From Bryobacterales bacterium (GTDB lineage: Bacteria; Acidobacteriota; Terriglobia; Bryobacterales; Bryobacteraceae), in NCBI GenBank assembly GCA_020852755.1, contig JADZAF010000057.1:1-64000 (forward strand): a stretch of DNA of 64,000 nucleotides. Direction: 5' to 3'. The notes beneath the pieces are model-generated. The model was not told the origin of the DNA and did not search any database. It saw nothing but the letters and a program-made list of their open reading frames with translations. Both the position numbers and the translations under genes were made by a program. Of the stretch, positions 24,827-33,263 are shown piece after piece (position 1 is the stretch's first letter; each line of letters starts with the position of its first letter).

Positions 24827-25753
24827 ATGAATCCTCGGCCAGCCCGCGCCATCCCCGAGCCAGGCGAGGTTTCCGTCACGGTGAGCCGGCTGCTGGTCCT
24901 GGCGGCGGCGGTGCTGTTTTCCACCGGGGGCGCGGCGATCAAAGCCACCCGGTTTTCAAGCTGGCAGGTGGCCGGATTCCGGTCCGCCGTGGCTGCCGCG
25001 GCGCTGTGCCTCCTGGTCCCCGGCGCTCGCAAAGGATGGAACTGGAGGTTTCTGCCGGTGGGCGCGGCCTACGCCTCGACCATGGTTCTGTTCGTGGCGG
25101 CGACCAAGCTGACGACGGCAGCCAACGCGATCTTTCTGCAGTCTACAGCGCCTCTGTACATGCTGCTACTGGGCCCCTGGCTGCTTAAGGAGCGGATCCG
25201 GCGGAGCGACCTGTGGCTGATTGCCGGGCTGTTGCTGGGCGTGGCGTTGTTCTTCCTCGGTTCCGAGCAGGCAGCCGCGACAGCGCCCAGCCCCCGGCTG
25301 GGCAACCAGGTGGCGGTTCTGTCCGGCGTGTTCTGGGCGCTCACCGTGGGCGGCTTGCGCTGGCTGGCAAAGCAGGGACTGGGTTCATCGATGCCGGCGG
25401 TGGTGACGGGGAATGTCATCGCTTTCCTCGGCTGTCTGCCTTTTTCCCTGCCGCTGACCGGCGTCGCCCCGCGCGACCTGCTGGCGGTCGGATACCTGGG
25501 AGTCTTTCAGATCGGTCTCGCTTATCTTTGCCTGACCCGCGCCGTGCGGCGCCTGCCGGCGTTTGAGGTCTCGACGCTGCTGTTGATTGAACCTGCTCTG
25601 AACCCGGTGTGGGCCTGGCTGCTGCACGGTGAGCGGCCGAGCGGCTGGGGATTGTCCGGGGGCGTGCTGATCCTGGGAGTGACGCTGGCCAATGCCTGCT
25701 GGCATGCACGGAACGAGCGCCGGAAGCAGCTTGAGAGCCGCCCGGCCGGCTAG
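24827..25753 (+). CDS. EamA/DMT-superfamily transporter
   Basis: A 308-residue protein with ten hydrophobic helices in two EamA repeats (about 18-145 and 160-295). Characteristic stretches are FLQSTAPLYMLLLGPWLLKE ending the first repeat and LLLIEPALNPVWAWLLHGE ending the second. DMT exporters move amino acids, metabolites or drugs outward; the substrate is unknown. The promoter dyad just upstream suggests specific control. The gene appears monocistronic. Confidence 0.87.
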   Translation: MNPRPARAIPEPGEVSVTVSRLLVLAAAVLFSTGGAAIKATRFSSWQVAGFRSAVAAAALCLLVPGARKGWNWRFLPVGAAYASTMVLFVAATKLTTAANAIFLQSTAPLYMLLLGPWLLKERIRRSDLWLIAGLLLGVALFFLGSEQAAATAPSPRLGNQVAVLSGVFWALTVGGLRWLAKQGLGSSMPAVVTGNVIAFLGCLPFSLPLTGVAPRDLLAVGYLGVFQIGLAYLCLTRAVRRLPAFEVSTLLLIEPALNPVWAWLLHGERPSGWGLSGGVLILGVTLANACWHARNERRKQLESRPAG

Positions 25754-25883
25754 TCACAGTCCGGCGCGGGACGGCGTTCCGAGCGGACCGATGGGGACCT
25801 GGGGAACGACAATCGCCGGGTTGCCGCTCGAATGCCCTGGATGACAGCTCGGGAAGGCTCGCTCGGGGCCCGCCATAACAAGA

Positions 25884-25907
25884 AGAGCGAACCTCGCGGT
25901 TCGCTCT
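25884..25907 (-). terminator. terminator hairpin between EamA and PEP-CTERM genes
   Basis: AGAGCGAACC (25884-25893) pairs perfectly with GGTTCGCTCT (25898-25907) around TCGC. On the minus strand it is followed by the T-rich TCTTGTTAT, so it most likely ends the PEP-CTERM gene transcript; it may also serve the convergent EamA gene. Confidence 0.65.
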
Positions 25908-25951
25908 CTTGGCCGATCAATCGCTTCAGTTGGTGAAGGTCAGGAAGGAGA

Positions 25952-26662
25952 CTAGGAAACTTTGCGTCTGCCCCACCAGGCCAGACCCGCCAACCCGGCG
26001 CCCAACAGGATGAACGTGGCCGGTTCCGGGATCTGGGAGGTTGCGTCGATGGAGTAGAAAACCCCGTAGAACGCGGACAGGTCCGGAGTGAAGGACAGCA
26101 GGCCCGCCACCCAGAAGTTACCGGGGTCGGGATTGAGGCTGTACAGGTTGCCGACAATCAGGCCCCCCATACCCAGCCAGGGTAGGCCACCCAGCGGCCA
26201 CGTCCCGTTGCCACCCGGGAACATGGGGCCGGTCGCCAGGCCCAGCAAGCCCCAACCGTAGTAACTCATCAGGCCATTGATCTTGACCATGGTCATGGTG
26301 CCGGCATTCCAGCTCGGGCCGAACTGGCTCAAAAACATGTCCAGCGCGAATGCTGCCTGTGTCGCGCGGGGATCGCTCGCGTATTGCAGGCCCTTCACGG
26401 TTGCCTCAATCCCCATCGGATACGAGGGCACCGCCCAGGTTCCCTGAAACTGTTGGCTCGGGTCCATGCCGATGGTGTCCCAGATGAATGAGCCTGAGAT
26501 CGTAGTGCCGGCGAAATTGGCCGGGTTCACGATCGGCGCACTCTGCATGATGCCCATGAAATCGCCCGTGAAGGTGTACGTGACCGTGCTGGCGGCCACC
26601 GGAGAAACCGCCAGCGCCAGCAGGCCGACGAGCAGGAGCGATTGGAGCTTGAAATACCTCAT
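25952..26662 (-). CDS. PEP-CTERM sorting-domain protein
   Basis: A 236-residue exported protein. A signal peptide (about 1-26, LLLVGLLALAVSPVAAS) is followed by a Gly-rich, beta-type body and a C-terminal PEP-CTERM signal: PEPATFILLGAGLAGLAWW then GRRK. Proteins with this tail are cut and anchored or released by an exosortase, often in exopolysaccharide-producing bacteria; no exosortase gene is in the window. The ATG at 26662 has GGGAGG 7 bases upstream. The body has no recognisable enzymatic domain. Confidence 0.82.
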   Translation of the reverse strand: MRYFKLQSLLLVGLLALAVSPVAASTVTYTFTGDFMGIMQSAPIVNPANFAGTTISGSFIWDTIGMDPSQQFQGTWAVPSYPMGIEATVKGLQYASDPRATQAAFALDMFLSQFGPSWNAGTMTMVKINGLMSYYGWGLLGLATGPMFPGGNGTWPLGGLPWLGMGGLIVGNLYSLNPDPGNFWVAGLLSFTPDLSAFYGVFYSIDATSQIPEPATFILLGAGLAGLAWWGRRKVS

Positions 26663-26788
26663 CAGTAGGCCTCCCAAAAATAGAGCCGCGTCCTCAAGTT
26701 GACTCCCAATTAGGATAAATCCGTACTGGCCGCAATGCCAGCCTGGATTCCATTAACCAGTTCTAGTACTTGTGATCTCCCGGGGAGT

Positions 26789-26804
26789 CCTGGCGGCCGC
26801 CAGG
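26789..26804. other. 16-bp GC palindrome upstream of adk
   Basis: CCTGGCGGCCGCCAGG is a perfect palindrome in the 248-bp gap between the PEP-CTERM gene and adk. It may be an operator; nothing else in this gap is recognisable apart from a poorly spaced TTGACC (26815) and TACGAT (26834). Confidence 0.3.
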
Positions 26805-26910
26805 CGGCCCCGGCTTGACCCTGCCGGCCGGCCTACGATAGCCTTTTCATTCAGGAACGACTTCTGGATGTCAGGATCTGATTGCCTGAAAACCGTTGAA
26901 TGGAGGACAT

Positions 26911-27564
26911 TTGACTCTCTTACTTTTCGGCCCGCCCGGGTGCGGCAAGGGGACGCAGGCGCGCTACATCGCCGCGATGTTGGGAATTCCCGCCATCTCC
27001 ACCGGTGAGATGTTCCGTTCGGAGTGCCGGGCCGGAACCGAACTGGGACAGCGGGTCAATTCGATCCTGGCCAGCGGCGGGCTGGTGAGCGATGAGATCG
27101 TCAACCAGGTGGTGGCCAGCCGCCTTTCCAGGCCCGACTGCCAGTCCGGCTTCCTCCTGGACGGGTATCCGCGCACCGTGGCTCAGGCCGACTTCCTGGG
27201 CGCGCTGGTGAAACAACAGGGACTTCCCGCTCCGGTAGTAGTTCACATCGACGTCCCCGAATCGGCCCTGGTCGAGCGCCTGTGCGCCCGGCGCCAGTGC
27301 CCCCAGTGCGGACGGATCTACAACCTCCTGCACCAGGCGCCCCTCAAGGAAGGCTATTGCGACGACGACGGCGGCGAGCTGACCCAAAGGAAAGACGACT
27401 GTGAGGACGTGATCCGGCAGCGGCTGCGGGCCTACGAGGAGCAGTCCGCGCCGCTGGTGGAGTATTACGCCTCCGGGGAGTACCTCCGGGTGGACGGAAA
27501 CCGGACACCAGAGCGAATCACAGAGGAGATCGAGGCACGCCTCACCGGGCGGTGGGTGCGCTAA
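26911..27564 (+). CDS. adk: adenylate kinase, zinc-LID type
   Basis: A 217-residue long-form adenylate kinase catalysing ATP + AMP to 2 ADP. P-loop GPPGCGKGTQ (7-16), AMP-site DGYPRT (84-89), and a zinc-bearing LID with C130, C133, C150 and D153, the same four positions used in Bacillus Adk. That numbering supports TTG at 26911 as start, preceded by GGAGG; a second TTG 15 bases upstream is less likely. A separate nuoB gene is convergent downstream, beyond a bidirectional terminator. Confidence 0.92.
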   Translation: MTLLLFGPPGCGKGTQARYIAAMLGIPAISTGEMFRSECRAGTELGQRVNSILASGGLVSDEIVNQVVASRLSRPDCQSGFLLDGYPRTVAQADFLGALVKQQGLPAPVVVHIDVPESALVERLCARRQCPQCGRIYNLLHQAPLKEGYCDDDGGELTQRKDDCEDVIRQRLRAYEEQSAPLVEYYASGEYLRVDGNRTPERITEEIEARLTGRWVR

Positions 27565-27610
27565 GAACCCCAACTGGGTGCTGTTACGCGGAGAGCATTG
27601 CGGAGAATCG

Positions 27611-27788
27611 GGCGCGGAGCTTTGAAATGCGGGGGATGGGAGCCGCGCCGGAATGGTAACCGAAATGCCCTGTAAAGGACATACATAACCTAAGTCCCAG
27701 ACTTAGTAAATGCATCCCCGGCGGCGAGACCCAGCTCGCCGCCAGCCCCTCTCAGCAAAGCCCCGGGGTTCCCAACTCCGGGGCTTTT
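27611..27788 (+). ncRNA. candidate structured RNA: five stem-loops ending in a terminator
   Basis: The 298-bp gap between adk and nuoB has no open frame of note but holds five successive hairpins: 27611-27617 with 27643-27649 (7 bp); 27665-27682 (ATG-CCT stem with a GTAA tetraloop and one mismatch); 27690-27695 with 27701-27706 (6 bp); 27720-27728 with 27735-27743 (9 bp); and the terminator stem 27757-27766 with 27778-27787 (10 bp) followed by T4. This looks like a small RNA or a highly structured adk 3' end. I could not match it to a known RNA family. Strand inferred from the terminator; the 5' end is unknown. Confidence 0.35.
27757..27788 (+). terminator. bidirectional rho-independent terminator
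   Basis: AAAGCCCCGG (27757-27766) pairs with CCGGGGCTTT (27778-27787), with an 11-nt loop and a T-run at 27785-27788. The AAA on the left gives a T-run on the other strand too, fitting the convergent genes adk (+) and nuoB (-). Confidence 0.8.
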
Positions 27789-27862
27789 CTGTATCCGCCG
27801 GCGCGCTGAACCGGCGGGGCTTCCCGGCGAAGGGCCGTGACTTGGCGCGAGGGATTCAGGGA

Positions 27863-28405
<543 letters not shown>

Positions 28406-28440
28406 ACACGCCCATTCTCTCATGAACAAACCGTGTCCGG

Positions 28441-28446
28441 TACAAT
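28441..28446 (+). promoter_or_regulatory. -10 box of malQ
   Basis: TACAAT, 15 bases before the ATG at 28462; GGACGGGG serves as ribosome site. A short dyad GTCC (28435) / GGAC (28453) brackets it. No -35 match is present at normal spacing. Confidence 0.4.
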
Positions 28447-28461
28447 CGAAAAGGACGGGGC

Positions 28462-30693
28462 ATGTCCGAAACCTACACCCAACTACTTGATCGCGCGGCC
28501 CTTGACTGGGGTGTCGAACCCGGTTTTTGGGACATCTGGGGCCGCCGGCATGAGACCGGTGCGGACACCAAGCGCGCCATCCTGACGGCCCTGGGAGTTC
28601 CCTGCGGCGACTCCTTCCAGATTCAGACGGCGCTGGACCGGCGCTACCGCTCCCAGTGGAGCAGCCTGCTGGCTCCCTGCATGGTTCTGAGCGCCAACGC
28701 GGTGCCCAGGGAGGTACCTGTCCGGCTGCCGGCCGAACTTGCCGGCGCCGCGGCCCGGGTGGAAATTCACCGCGAAGACCGTACCACGGACCGCTACGAG
28801 GTTCTCCTGGCAGGCCTGCCGGAGCGCGGTTCGGCCGAAGTGGATGGCCGGCGCTATGTCGAGAAGCGCATTGTCTTTCCCGATTCCCTGCCGCTCGGAT
28901 ACCATGACCTGTGCGTAGCCGTCGGCCCCCCCGGAGGAGAGCGAAGCGCCCGCATGCGCCTGATCCTCACTCCGGACCGCGCCTACCTTCCGGAGCGGCT
29001 GCAGCGCGGCGACCGCATGGCGGGTGTGGCAGTCAGCCTGTACGGGTTGCGGTCCGCGCGCAACTGGGGCTGCGGCGATTTCGGAGACCTGCGGGTCCTG
29101 ACCCAGTGGGCGGGGGACGACGCCGGCGCCAGCTTCATCGCCCTGAATCCTCTGCACGCGCTGCACAATCGCCGCCCGTACAACAGCAGCCCGTACCTGC
29201 CGCTCTCGACCTTTTATCAGAACGTCATCTATTTGGAAGTCGAAGCCATTGAGGATTTTCAAGCCTCCGCCCAGGTGCTGCGCCTGTGGAAGAGACCCGA
29301 GGTCCAGGCCGAAATCGAAGCCCTGCGCTCCTCCGAATTCGTCGAATACGAGCGGGTGCACTGCCTCAAGCTGCGCTTCCTGAAGCTGATGTTCGCCTCG
29401 TTTCTACGAGCCCGGGCAAAGGGCTCCGAGCGCTGGGCGGCCTTCGAGGAGTTCATCGAGCGGGAAGGCAGCCTGCTGGATTCCTTCGCCACCTACTGCG
29501 CGCTGGACGAGCACGTTCACAGGCGCAATCCGGATGTATGGATCTGGCCGGACTGGCCCGAGCCGTACCGCGACCCGGGCTCGGAAGCCGTGCGCGCCTT
29601 CCACGACAAGCACTGGCGCTCGGTCCTGTTCTACAAGTACGTGCAGTGGCAGCTGGATCTGCAGCTGGCCGCCGCTCAGGAGCACGCCAAACGGAAAGGT
29701 TTGGCCCTGGGCCTCTACCACGACCTCGCACTGGCCACCGACCGCTGCGGAGCCGACCTGTGGGCCTATCGCCGCTTCTACGTCTCCGGATGCCAGGTCG
29801 GCTCGCCGCCGGACGATTTCTCGCCCAAGGGCCAGAACTGGGGATTTCCTCCTCCCAACCATCAGGAGCACCGGGACGAGGGCTATCACCTGTTCGCCGA
29901 ATCCATGCGCAAGAATTGCCGGCACGGGGGGGCGCTGCGCATCGATCACGTGATGCGCTTTTTCCGACTCTACTGGATTCCGGACGGGCTGGACGCCTCC
30001 TGCGGCGCTTACGTGAAGGACCACTGGGAGGAGATGCTCCGCATCCTGGCGCTGGAGAGCGTGCGCAACAGGGTGGTGGTAGTGGGAGAGGACCTGGGCA
30101 CGGTGGAGCCGCGCATCCGCGAGACGCTGGCGCGGTTCGGGATCCTGAGCTACCGGCTGCTCTACTTCGAGAAGAACCAGGACGGCAGTTTCCGGTCGCC
30201 CGGCGAATATCCCGCTCAGTCCCTGGTCTCCATCACCACGCACGACCTGCCGACCCTGGCGGGCTTCTGGTCGAACGAGGATATCGAGGCGCGCCGCCGG
30301 GCCGGCATTCTGCCCGACGAGCAATCCTACCGTGCCCAACTGGAGCAGCGCGGCCGCGAGAAACAGGCACTTCTGGACCTTTTCTTTCGCCACCGGCTGC
30401 TGCCGGATTCCGTCCCGCGCTCCGCCGCCAGCATACCGGAACTGACCGGCGAGCTGCACAACGCGGCGGTCGGGTTTCTGGCCCAGACACCCTCCATGCT
30501 CATGCTGTTGAACCAGGAGGACCTGACCAAGGAGACCGGGCAGCAAAACCTGCCGGGAACCACCTCGCAGCATCCCAACTGGAGCCGCAAGACGAAGTTC
30601 GCGGTGGAGGAACTGCGCACCGGCGCCCAAGCCCGGGACTTCACCGCCATGTTCCGCCACTGGCTGGAACGGACCGGGCGTCTAAACCGCTGA
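28462..30693 (+). CDS. malQ: 4-alpha-glucanotransferase (amylomaltase)
   Basis: A 743-residue GH77 enzyme that moves alpha-1,4-glucan segments between maltodextrins and releases glucose. The catalytic triad of the family is visible: nucleophile D495 in LRIDHVMRF, acid/base E543 in VVGEDLGTV and D595 in [12 protein letters not shown]. Residues 1 to about 185 form an additional N-terminal domain, as in the longer E. coli-type MalQ. It probably serves glycogen or maltodextrin turnover. Divergent from nuoB; its stop abuts the end of the convergent gmhB gene. Confidence 0.92.
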   Translation: MSETYTQLLDRAALDWGVEPGFWDIWGRRHETGADTKRAILTALGVPCGDSFQIQTALDRRYRSQWSSLLAPCMVLSANAVPREVPVRLPAELAGAAARVEIHREDRTTDRYEVLLAGLPERGSAEVDGRRYVEKRIVFPDSLPLGYHDLCVAVGPPGGERSARMRLILTPDRAYLPERLQRGDRMAGVAVSLYGLRSARNWGCGDFGDLRVLTQWAGDDAGASFIALNPLHALHNRRPYNSSPYLPLSTFYQNVIYLEVEAIEDFQASAQVLRLWKRPEVQAEIEALRSSEFVEYERVHCLKLRFLKLMFASFLRARAKGSERWAAFEEFIEREGSLLDSFATYCALDEHVHRRNPDVWIWPDWPEPYRDPGSEAVRAFHDKHWRSVLFYKYVQWQLDLQLAAAQEHAKRKGLALGLYHDLALATDRCGADLWAYRRFYVSGCQVGSPPDDFSPKGQNWGFPPPNHQEHRDEGYHLFAESMRKNCRHGGALRIDHVMRFFRLYWIPDGLDASCGAYVKDHWEEMLRILALESVRNRVVVVGEDLGTVEPRIRETLARFGILSYRLLYFEKNQDGSFRSPGEYPAQSLVSITTHDLPTLAGFWSNEDIEARRRAGILPDEQSYRAQLEQRGREKQALLDLFFRHRLLPDSVPRSAASIPELTGELHNAAVGFLAQTPSMLMLLNQEDLTKETGQQNLPGTTSQHPNWSRKTKFAVEELRTGAQARDFTAMFRHWLERTGRLNR

Positions 30694-31212
30694 TCAGCGG
30701 CGCGTAATCAGGTCGGCGGCAACCTCCAGGCTGGCCACCCGGTGCGCCGCGGTCACGCCCTGGTTGTAGTCGGTATCCAGCAGGACGGGAGTGACTCCGG
30801 CGGCCAGGGCGGCCTCCACGTCCCGGTCCGTGTCGCCCACGAAGTACGACGCCGCCAGGTCGATCGAGAGGCGGGCGGCCGCTTCGCGCAGCATCCCCGC
30901 TTTGGGCTTGCGGCATTCGCAGCCGTCCCGGTCGGTATGGGGACACACCATGACGGCATCCAGGGGAACGGTTTCCCGCAGGAGCGCGTGCATGCGGCTC
31001 AGCGTCTCCCAGTCCCGCATGCCGCGGGAGATGCCCGGCTGGTTGGTGGCCAGGACCGTCAGATAGCCGGCTTCACGGATGCGGCGCACCGGCCCGGCCA
31101 CATCGGGCAGAATCCGGAAATCCTCCAGGGCGAGCGGGCCATAGGCGTAGCCGTTGCGGACAACCGGACGCACCAGCACGCCGTCGCGATCGAGAAATAC
31201 CGCTTTGTTCAG
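30694..31212 (-). CDS. gmhB: D-glycero-D-manno-heptose 1,7-bisphosphate phosphatase-like HAD protein, CTG start
   Basis: A HAD-IIIA phosphatase. To include the essential DxD nucleophile motif (FLDRDGV, D8 and D10) translation must begin at the CTG at 31212-31210: an in-frame TAG lies just upstream, and the first conventional start (GTG) falls after the motif. GGGAGG with 6-base spacing precedes the CTG, and the encoded start (NKAVFLDRDGV) matches family N-termini. A zinc site CPHTDRDGCECRKPKAGM (C90, H92, C98, C100) identifies the GmhB subgroup; GDTDRD (125-130) holds the metal-binding acids. It dephosphorylates heptose bisphosphate on the way to ADP-heptose, the WaaF donor. Histidinol-phosphatase is the main alternative. 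Confidence 0.8.
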   Translation of the reverse strand: MNKAVFLDRDGVLVRPVVRNGYAYGPLALEDFRILPDVAGPVRRIREAGYLTVLATNQPGISRGMRDWETLSRMHALLRETVPLDAVMVCPHTDRDGCECRKPKAGMLREAAARLSIDLAASYFVGDTDRDVEAALAAGVTPVLLDTDYNQGVTAAHRVASLEVAADLITRR

Positions 31213-31269
31213 AACAGCCTCCCACTACCAGGAGACACTCTCCGGGCGCCCGTTGGCAAGCGCGCGGCG

Positions 31270-32733
31270 TCACTGGCGCCGGGGCGCGGGCGTCAGCCGG
31301 TAGTCGCCCGTGTTCTCCGGATCGACGAACCAGGCTTCCAGGTTCCTGCCCAGACCTTCCAGCCAGTGGTAGAGCCAGACCTCGTACGGGAATCCGCTGC
31401 TCGGCCCGGGATGCGACTCGATCTCGTCGGGCGGTCCGAAAGTGATGTAGATGCGCCCGCGGTCGGTCGTCCATCCCGGCATGTTGGTCCCCGGGAAGCG
31501 CTGGTTGGCATAGGCGATGCGGCGATAGTGCTCGTCCTTGAATTCGTTGCGCGGAGTGCCGGGAGTCGGATCGCGGCGCTGCCAGAACTGCTGGATGAAG
31601 TGCTCCCGCTCCTCGCCGGTAGCCAGGGCTTGAAAGGCTTTCCGCTCCCTCGCCGTGATGATGTAGGCGACGTCCTCTTTCACCCACTTCTCGTAAGGCG
31701 AAGCCAATGGGCCGGCCGCCGCGGTCTGCGTTGGCGGGTTCCACGCGAAAGCCATCCAGGCCGCCAGCACCAGCAGCAGGGCGGCCCCGAGAACAGGGGC
31801 GGCCGCCGGGCGCGGCGTTTCCCGGTTCAACAGCCGCAGGATCCGGTCCATCAGTCTTCCTCCCGTGGCGGCCAGCGCGGGCTCGGGCGGCCACCGTCTT
31901 TCCTCCAGCGCGGCCAGGGCCGCCGCATAGCCGCGGGCATCGCCGGACCAAGCCACCGCCACGTCGTCGCAGCAGTTCTCCCGCTCGGCTCGAATCCGGG
32001 CCGAAACCCACCATACCGCCGGATGGTAGAACAGCAGCCCCTCCACCAGGTTTTCCAGCAGGTTGACCAGGTAGTCGTGCCGGCGTATATGAGCCAGTTC
32101 GTGCGCCAGAACGGCCTCCATCTGCGCCGCCGGCAGACCGGCCAGCAGGCCGGCGGGAACCAGGATCACCGGCCGGAAGTAACCGATCACCACCGGCGCT
32201 TCCGCCAGGCAGGACTCGAGCAGGCGTACCGGTTTTGAAATACGCAGGCGGGCGGCCGCCTGGTGCAGGCGACCCTGCCAGAAACCCTCCACGGGCCAGG
32301 CGCCGGCGGTGCGCAGGCGGCGCGCGGCCAGCCATCCGCCCAGCGTCCGCGCGTACAGGACCAGGACGCAGGCCATCCATACGGGCACCAGCCACACGAT
32401 GCGGTCGGCCCACGGCGAGCCTGCGGCCCACCCCGCTGCGAATCCGCTATCGGGGCCGCCCGCGGGTGCGGCCGTATCCCACCACTGCCAGAGAGCGGCC
32501 GTCCGGGCGCGCTCGGGAATCATCAGCGCCAGGGTCACCGCGAAGGTGGCGGGCATCAGCAGCAACGCCGCGCAGGCGGCGGCATAGCGCCACGTGGCCG
32601 GACGGCGGCGGAAGGCAGCCAGCGTGACCGCCAGCAGCGCGGCCACGAGCACTCCCTGCCACAGGAAGTGCACCAGGGCCCAGGCCAGGCCCTCGGCCTG
32701 CGGCGAATGAATCCAGTTTGCCGGCGTACTCAT
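31270..32733 (-). CDS. BlaR1-type M56 metallopeptidase fused to a GWxTD domain
   Basis: A 487-residue protein. The N-terminal half has membrane helices (about 15-40, 48-72, 110-132, 315-332) and the M56 zinc-protease site H211-E212-xx-H215 with ERE at about 250-252. After the last helix comes a soluble domain (about 345-470) with GWTTDRGRIYITFGPPDEIE, the GWxTD module known from Acidobacteria and Bacteroidota. In BlaR1/MecR1 this place is taken by a penicillin-binding sensor domain, so here GWxTD may be the sensor; its ligand is unknown. Upon signal the protease should inactivate the BlaI-like repressor encoded upstream (ATGA overlap). Confidence 0.85.
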   Translation of the reverse strand: MSTPANWIHSPQAEGLAWALVHFLWQGVLVAALLAVTLAAFRRRPATWRYAAACAALLLMPATFAVTLALMIPERARTAALWQWWDTAAPAGGPDSGFAAGWAAGSPWADRIVWLVPVWMACVLVLYARTLGGWLAARRLRTAGAWPVEGFWQGRLHQAAARLRISKPVRLLESCLAEAPVVIGYFRPVILVPAGLLAGLPAAQMEAVLAHELAHIRRHDYLVNLLENLVEGLLFYHPAVWWVSARIRAERENCCDDVAVAWSGDARGYAAALAALEERRWPPEPALAATGGRLMDRILRLLNRETPRPAAAPVLGAALLLVLAAWMAFAWNPPTQTAAAGPLASPYEKWVKEDVAYIITARERKAFQALATGEEREHFIQQFWQRRDPTPGTPRNEFKDEHYRRIAYANQRFPGTNMPGWTTDRGRIYITFGPPDEIESHPGPSSGFPYEVWLYHWLEGLGRNLEAWFVDPENTGDYRLTPAPRRQ

Positions 32734-33104
32734 GGGGATTCCCTCTCGTATTCGTCGAGCAGCCTGCGGATGGCGTCCAGTTCCTCACGGGAAGCCCGCT
32801 TGGCCGCCAGCGCGCCCTGGAGCAGGCTGCGGGCCGAGCCTCCGAAGACGCGCTGGAGCAGGTCGCCGGCGAGCTGTCGCTGGGTCGCTTCGCGCGGCTG
32901 GCTGGCCCGGTAAACGTGGGCCCGCCGGCTTTCGTCCCGCCGTACGAGTCCTTTTTCGGTCATGATCTGGAGCAGCTTGAGCACGGTGGTGTAGAGGGCG
33001 GGCTTGCGGCGGGCGAGGGCGTCGTGGACCTGCCGGACGGTGGAGGGCCCGCGCTCCCAAAGCACGGCCAGGATCTCGAGTTCCGCGGCGGTCGGTCGTA
33101 GCAT
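32730..33104 (-). CDS. BlaI/MecI-family repressor paired with BlaR1-GWxTD
   Basis: A 124-residue winged-helix repressor: TAAELEILAVLWERGPSTVRQV, recognition segment ALYTTVLKLLQIMTEKGL and basic wing RRDESRRAHVYRA, then a dimerisation helix region. Its stop overlaps the start of the M56 protease gene by ATGA, the classic blaI-blaR arrangement. It should bind a dyad near its own promoter; the 24-bp inverted repeat at 33112-33176 begins 7 bases before the start codon and contains TACA/TGTA elements. There is no obvious Shine-Dalgarno. Confidence 0.87.
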   Translation of the reverse strand: MLRPTAAELEILAVLWERGPSTVRQVHDALARRKPALYTTVLKLLQIMTEKGLVRRDESRRAHVYRASQPREATQRQLAGDLLQRVFGGSARSLLQGALAAKRASREELDAIRRLLDEYERESP

Positions 33105-33111
33105 GGTGGTA

Positions 33112-33176
33112 TTTCGGTGACAGGCTACATAACCCGCAACGGGGGAGTTTGGGGGTTATGTAGCCTGTCACCGAAA
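33112..33176. repeat. 24-bp perfect inverted repeat between blaI and the esterase gene
   Basis: Positions 33112-33135 and 33153-33176 are exact reverse complements with a 17-nt loop. Each arm holds GGTGACAGG and GCTACATAACCC, so TACA/TGTA half-sites of BlaI type are present. The GGTGACAGG end is also reminiscent of REP elements associated with RAYT transposases. Either role (operator/terminator or REP copy) is possible. Confidence 0.7.
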
Positions 33177-33263
33177 CTCTTCTACGAAGACTTTACTACG
33201 AGGGCCTTCGTGGTGTCAAGGTCCGCGTTGCGCCGCCGCCTGGCTTGCGGGACACTCGTGGCC

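Noticed and set aside
27755-27762. GCAAAGCC, resembling part of the c-di-GMP-I (GEMM) riboswitch core
   Set aside because: The remaining conserved GEMM elements and the helix order are absent, and the segment is the left arm of a terminator.
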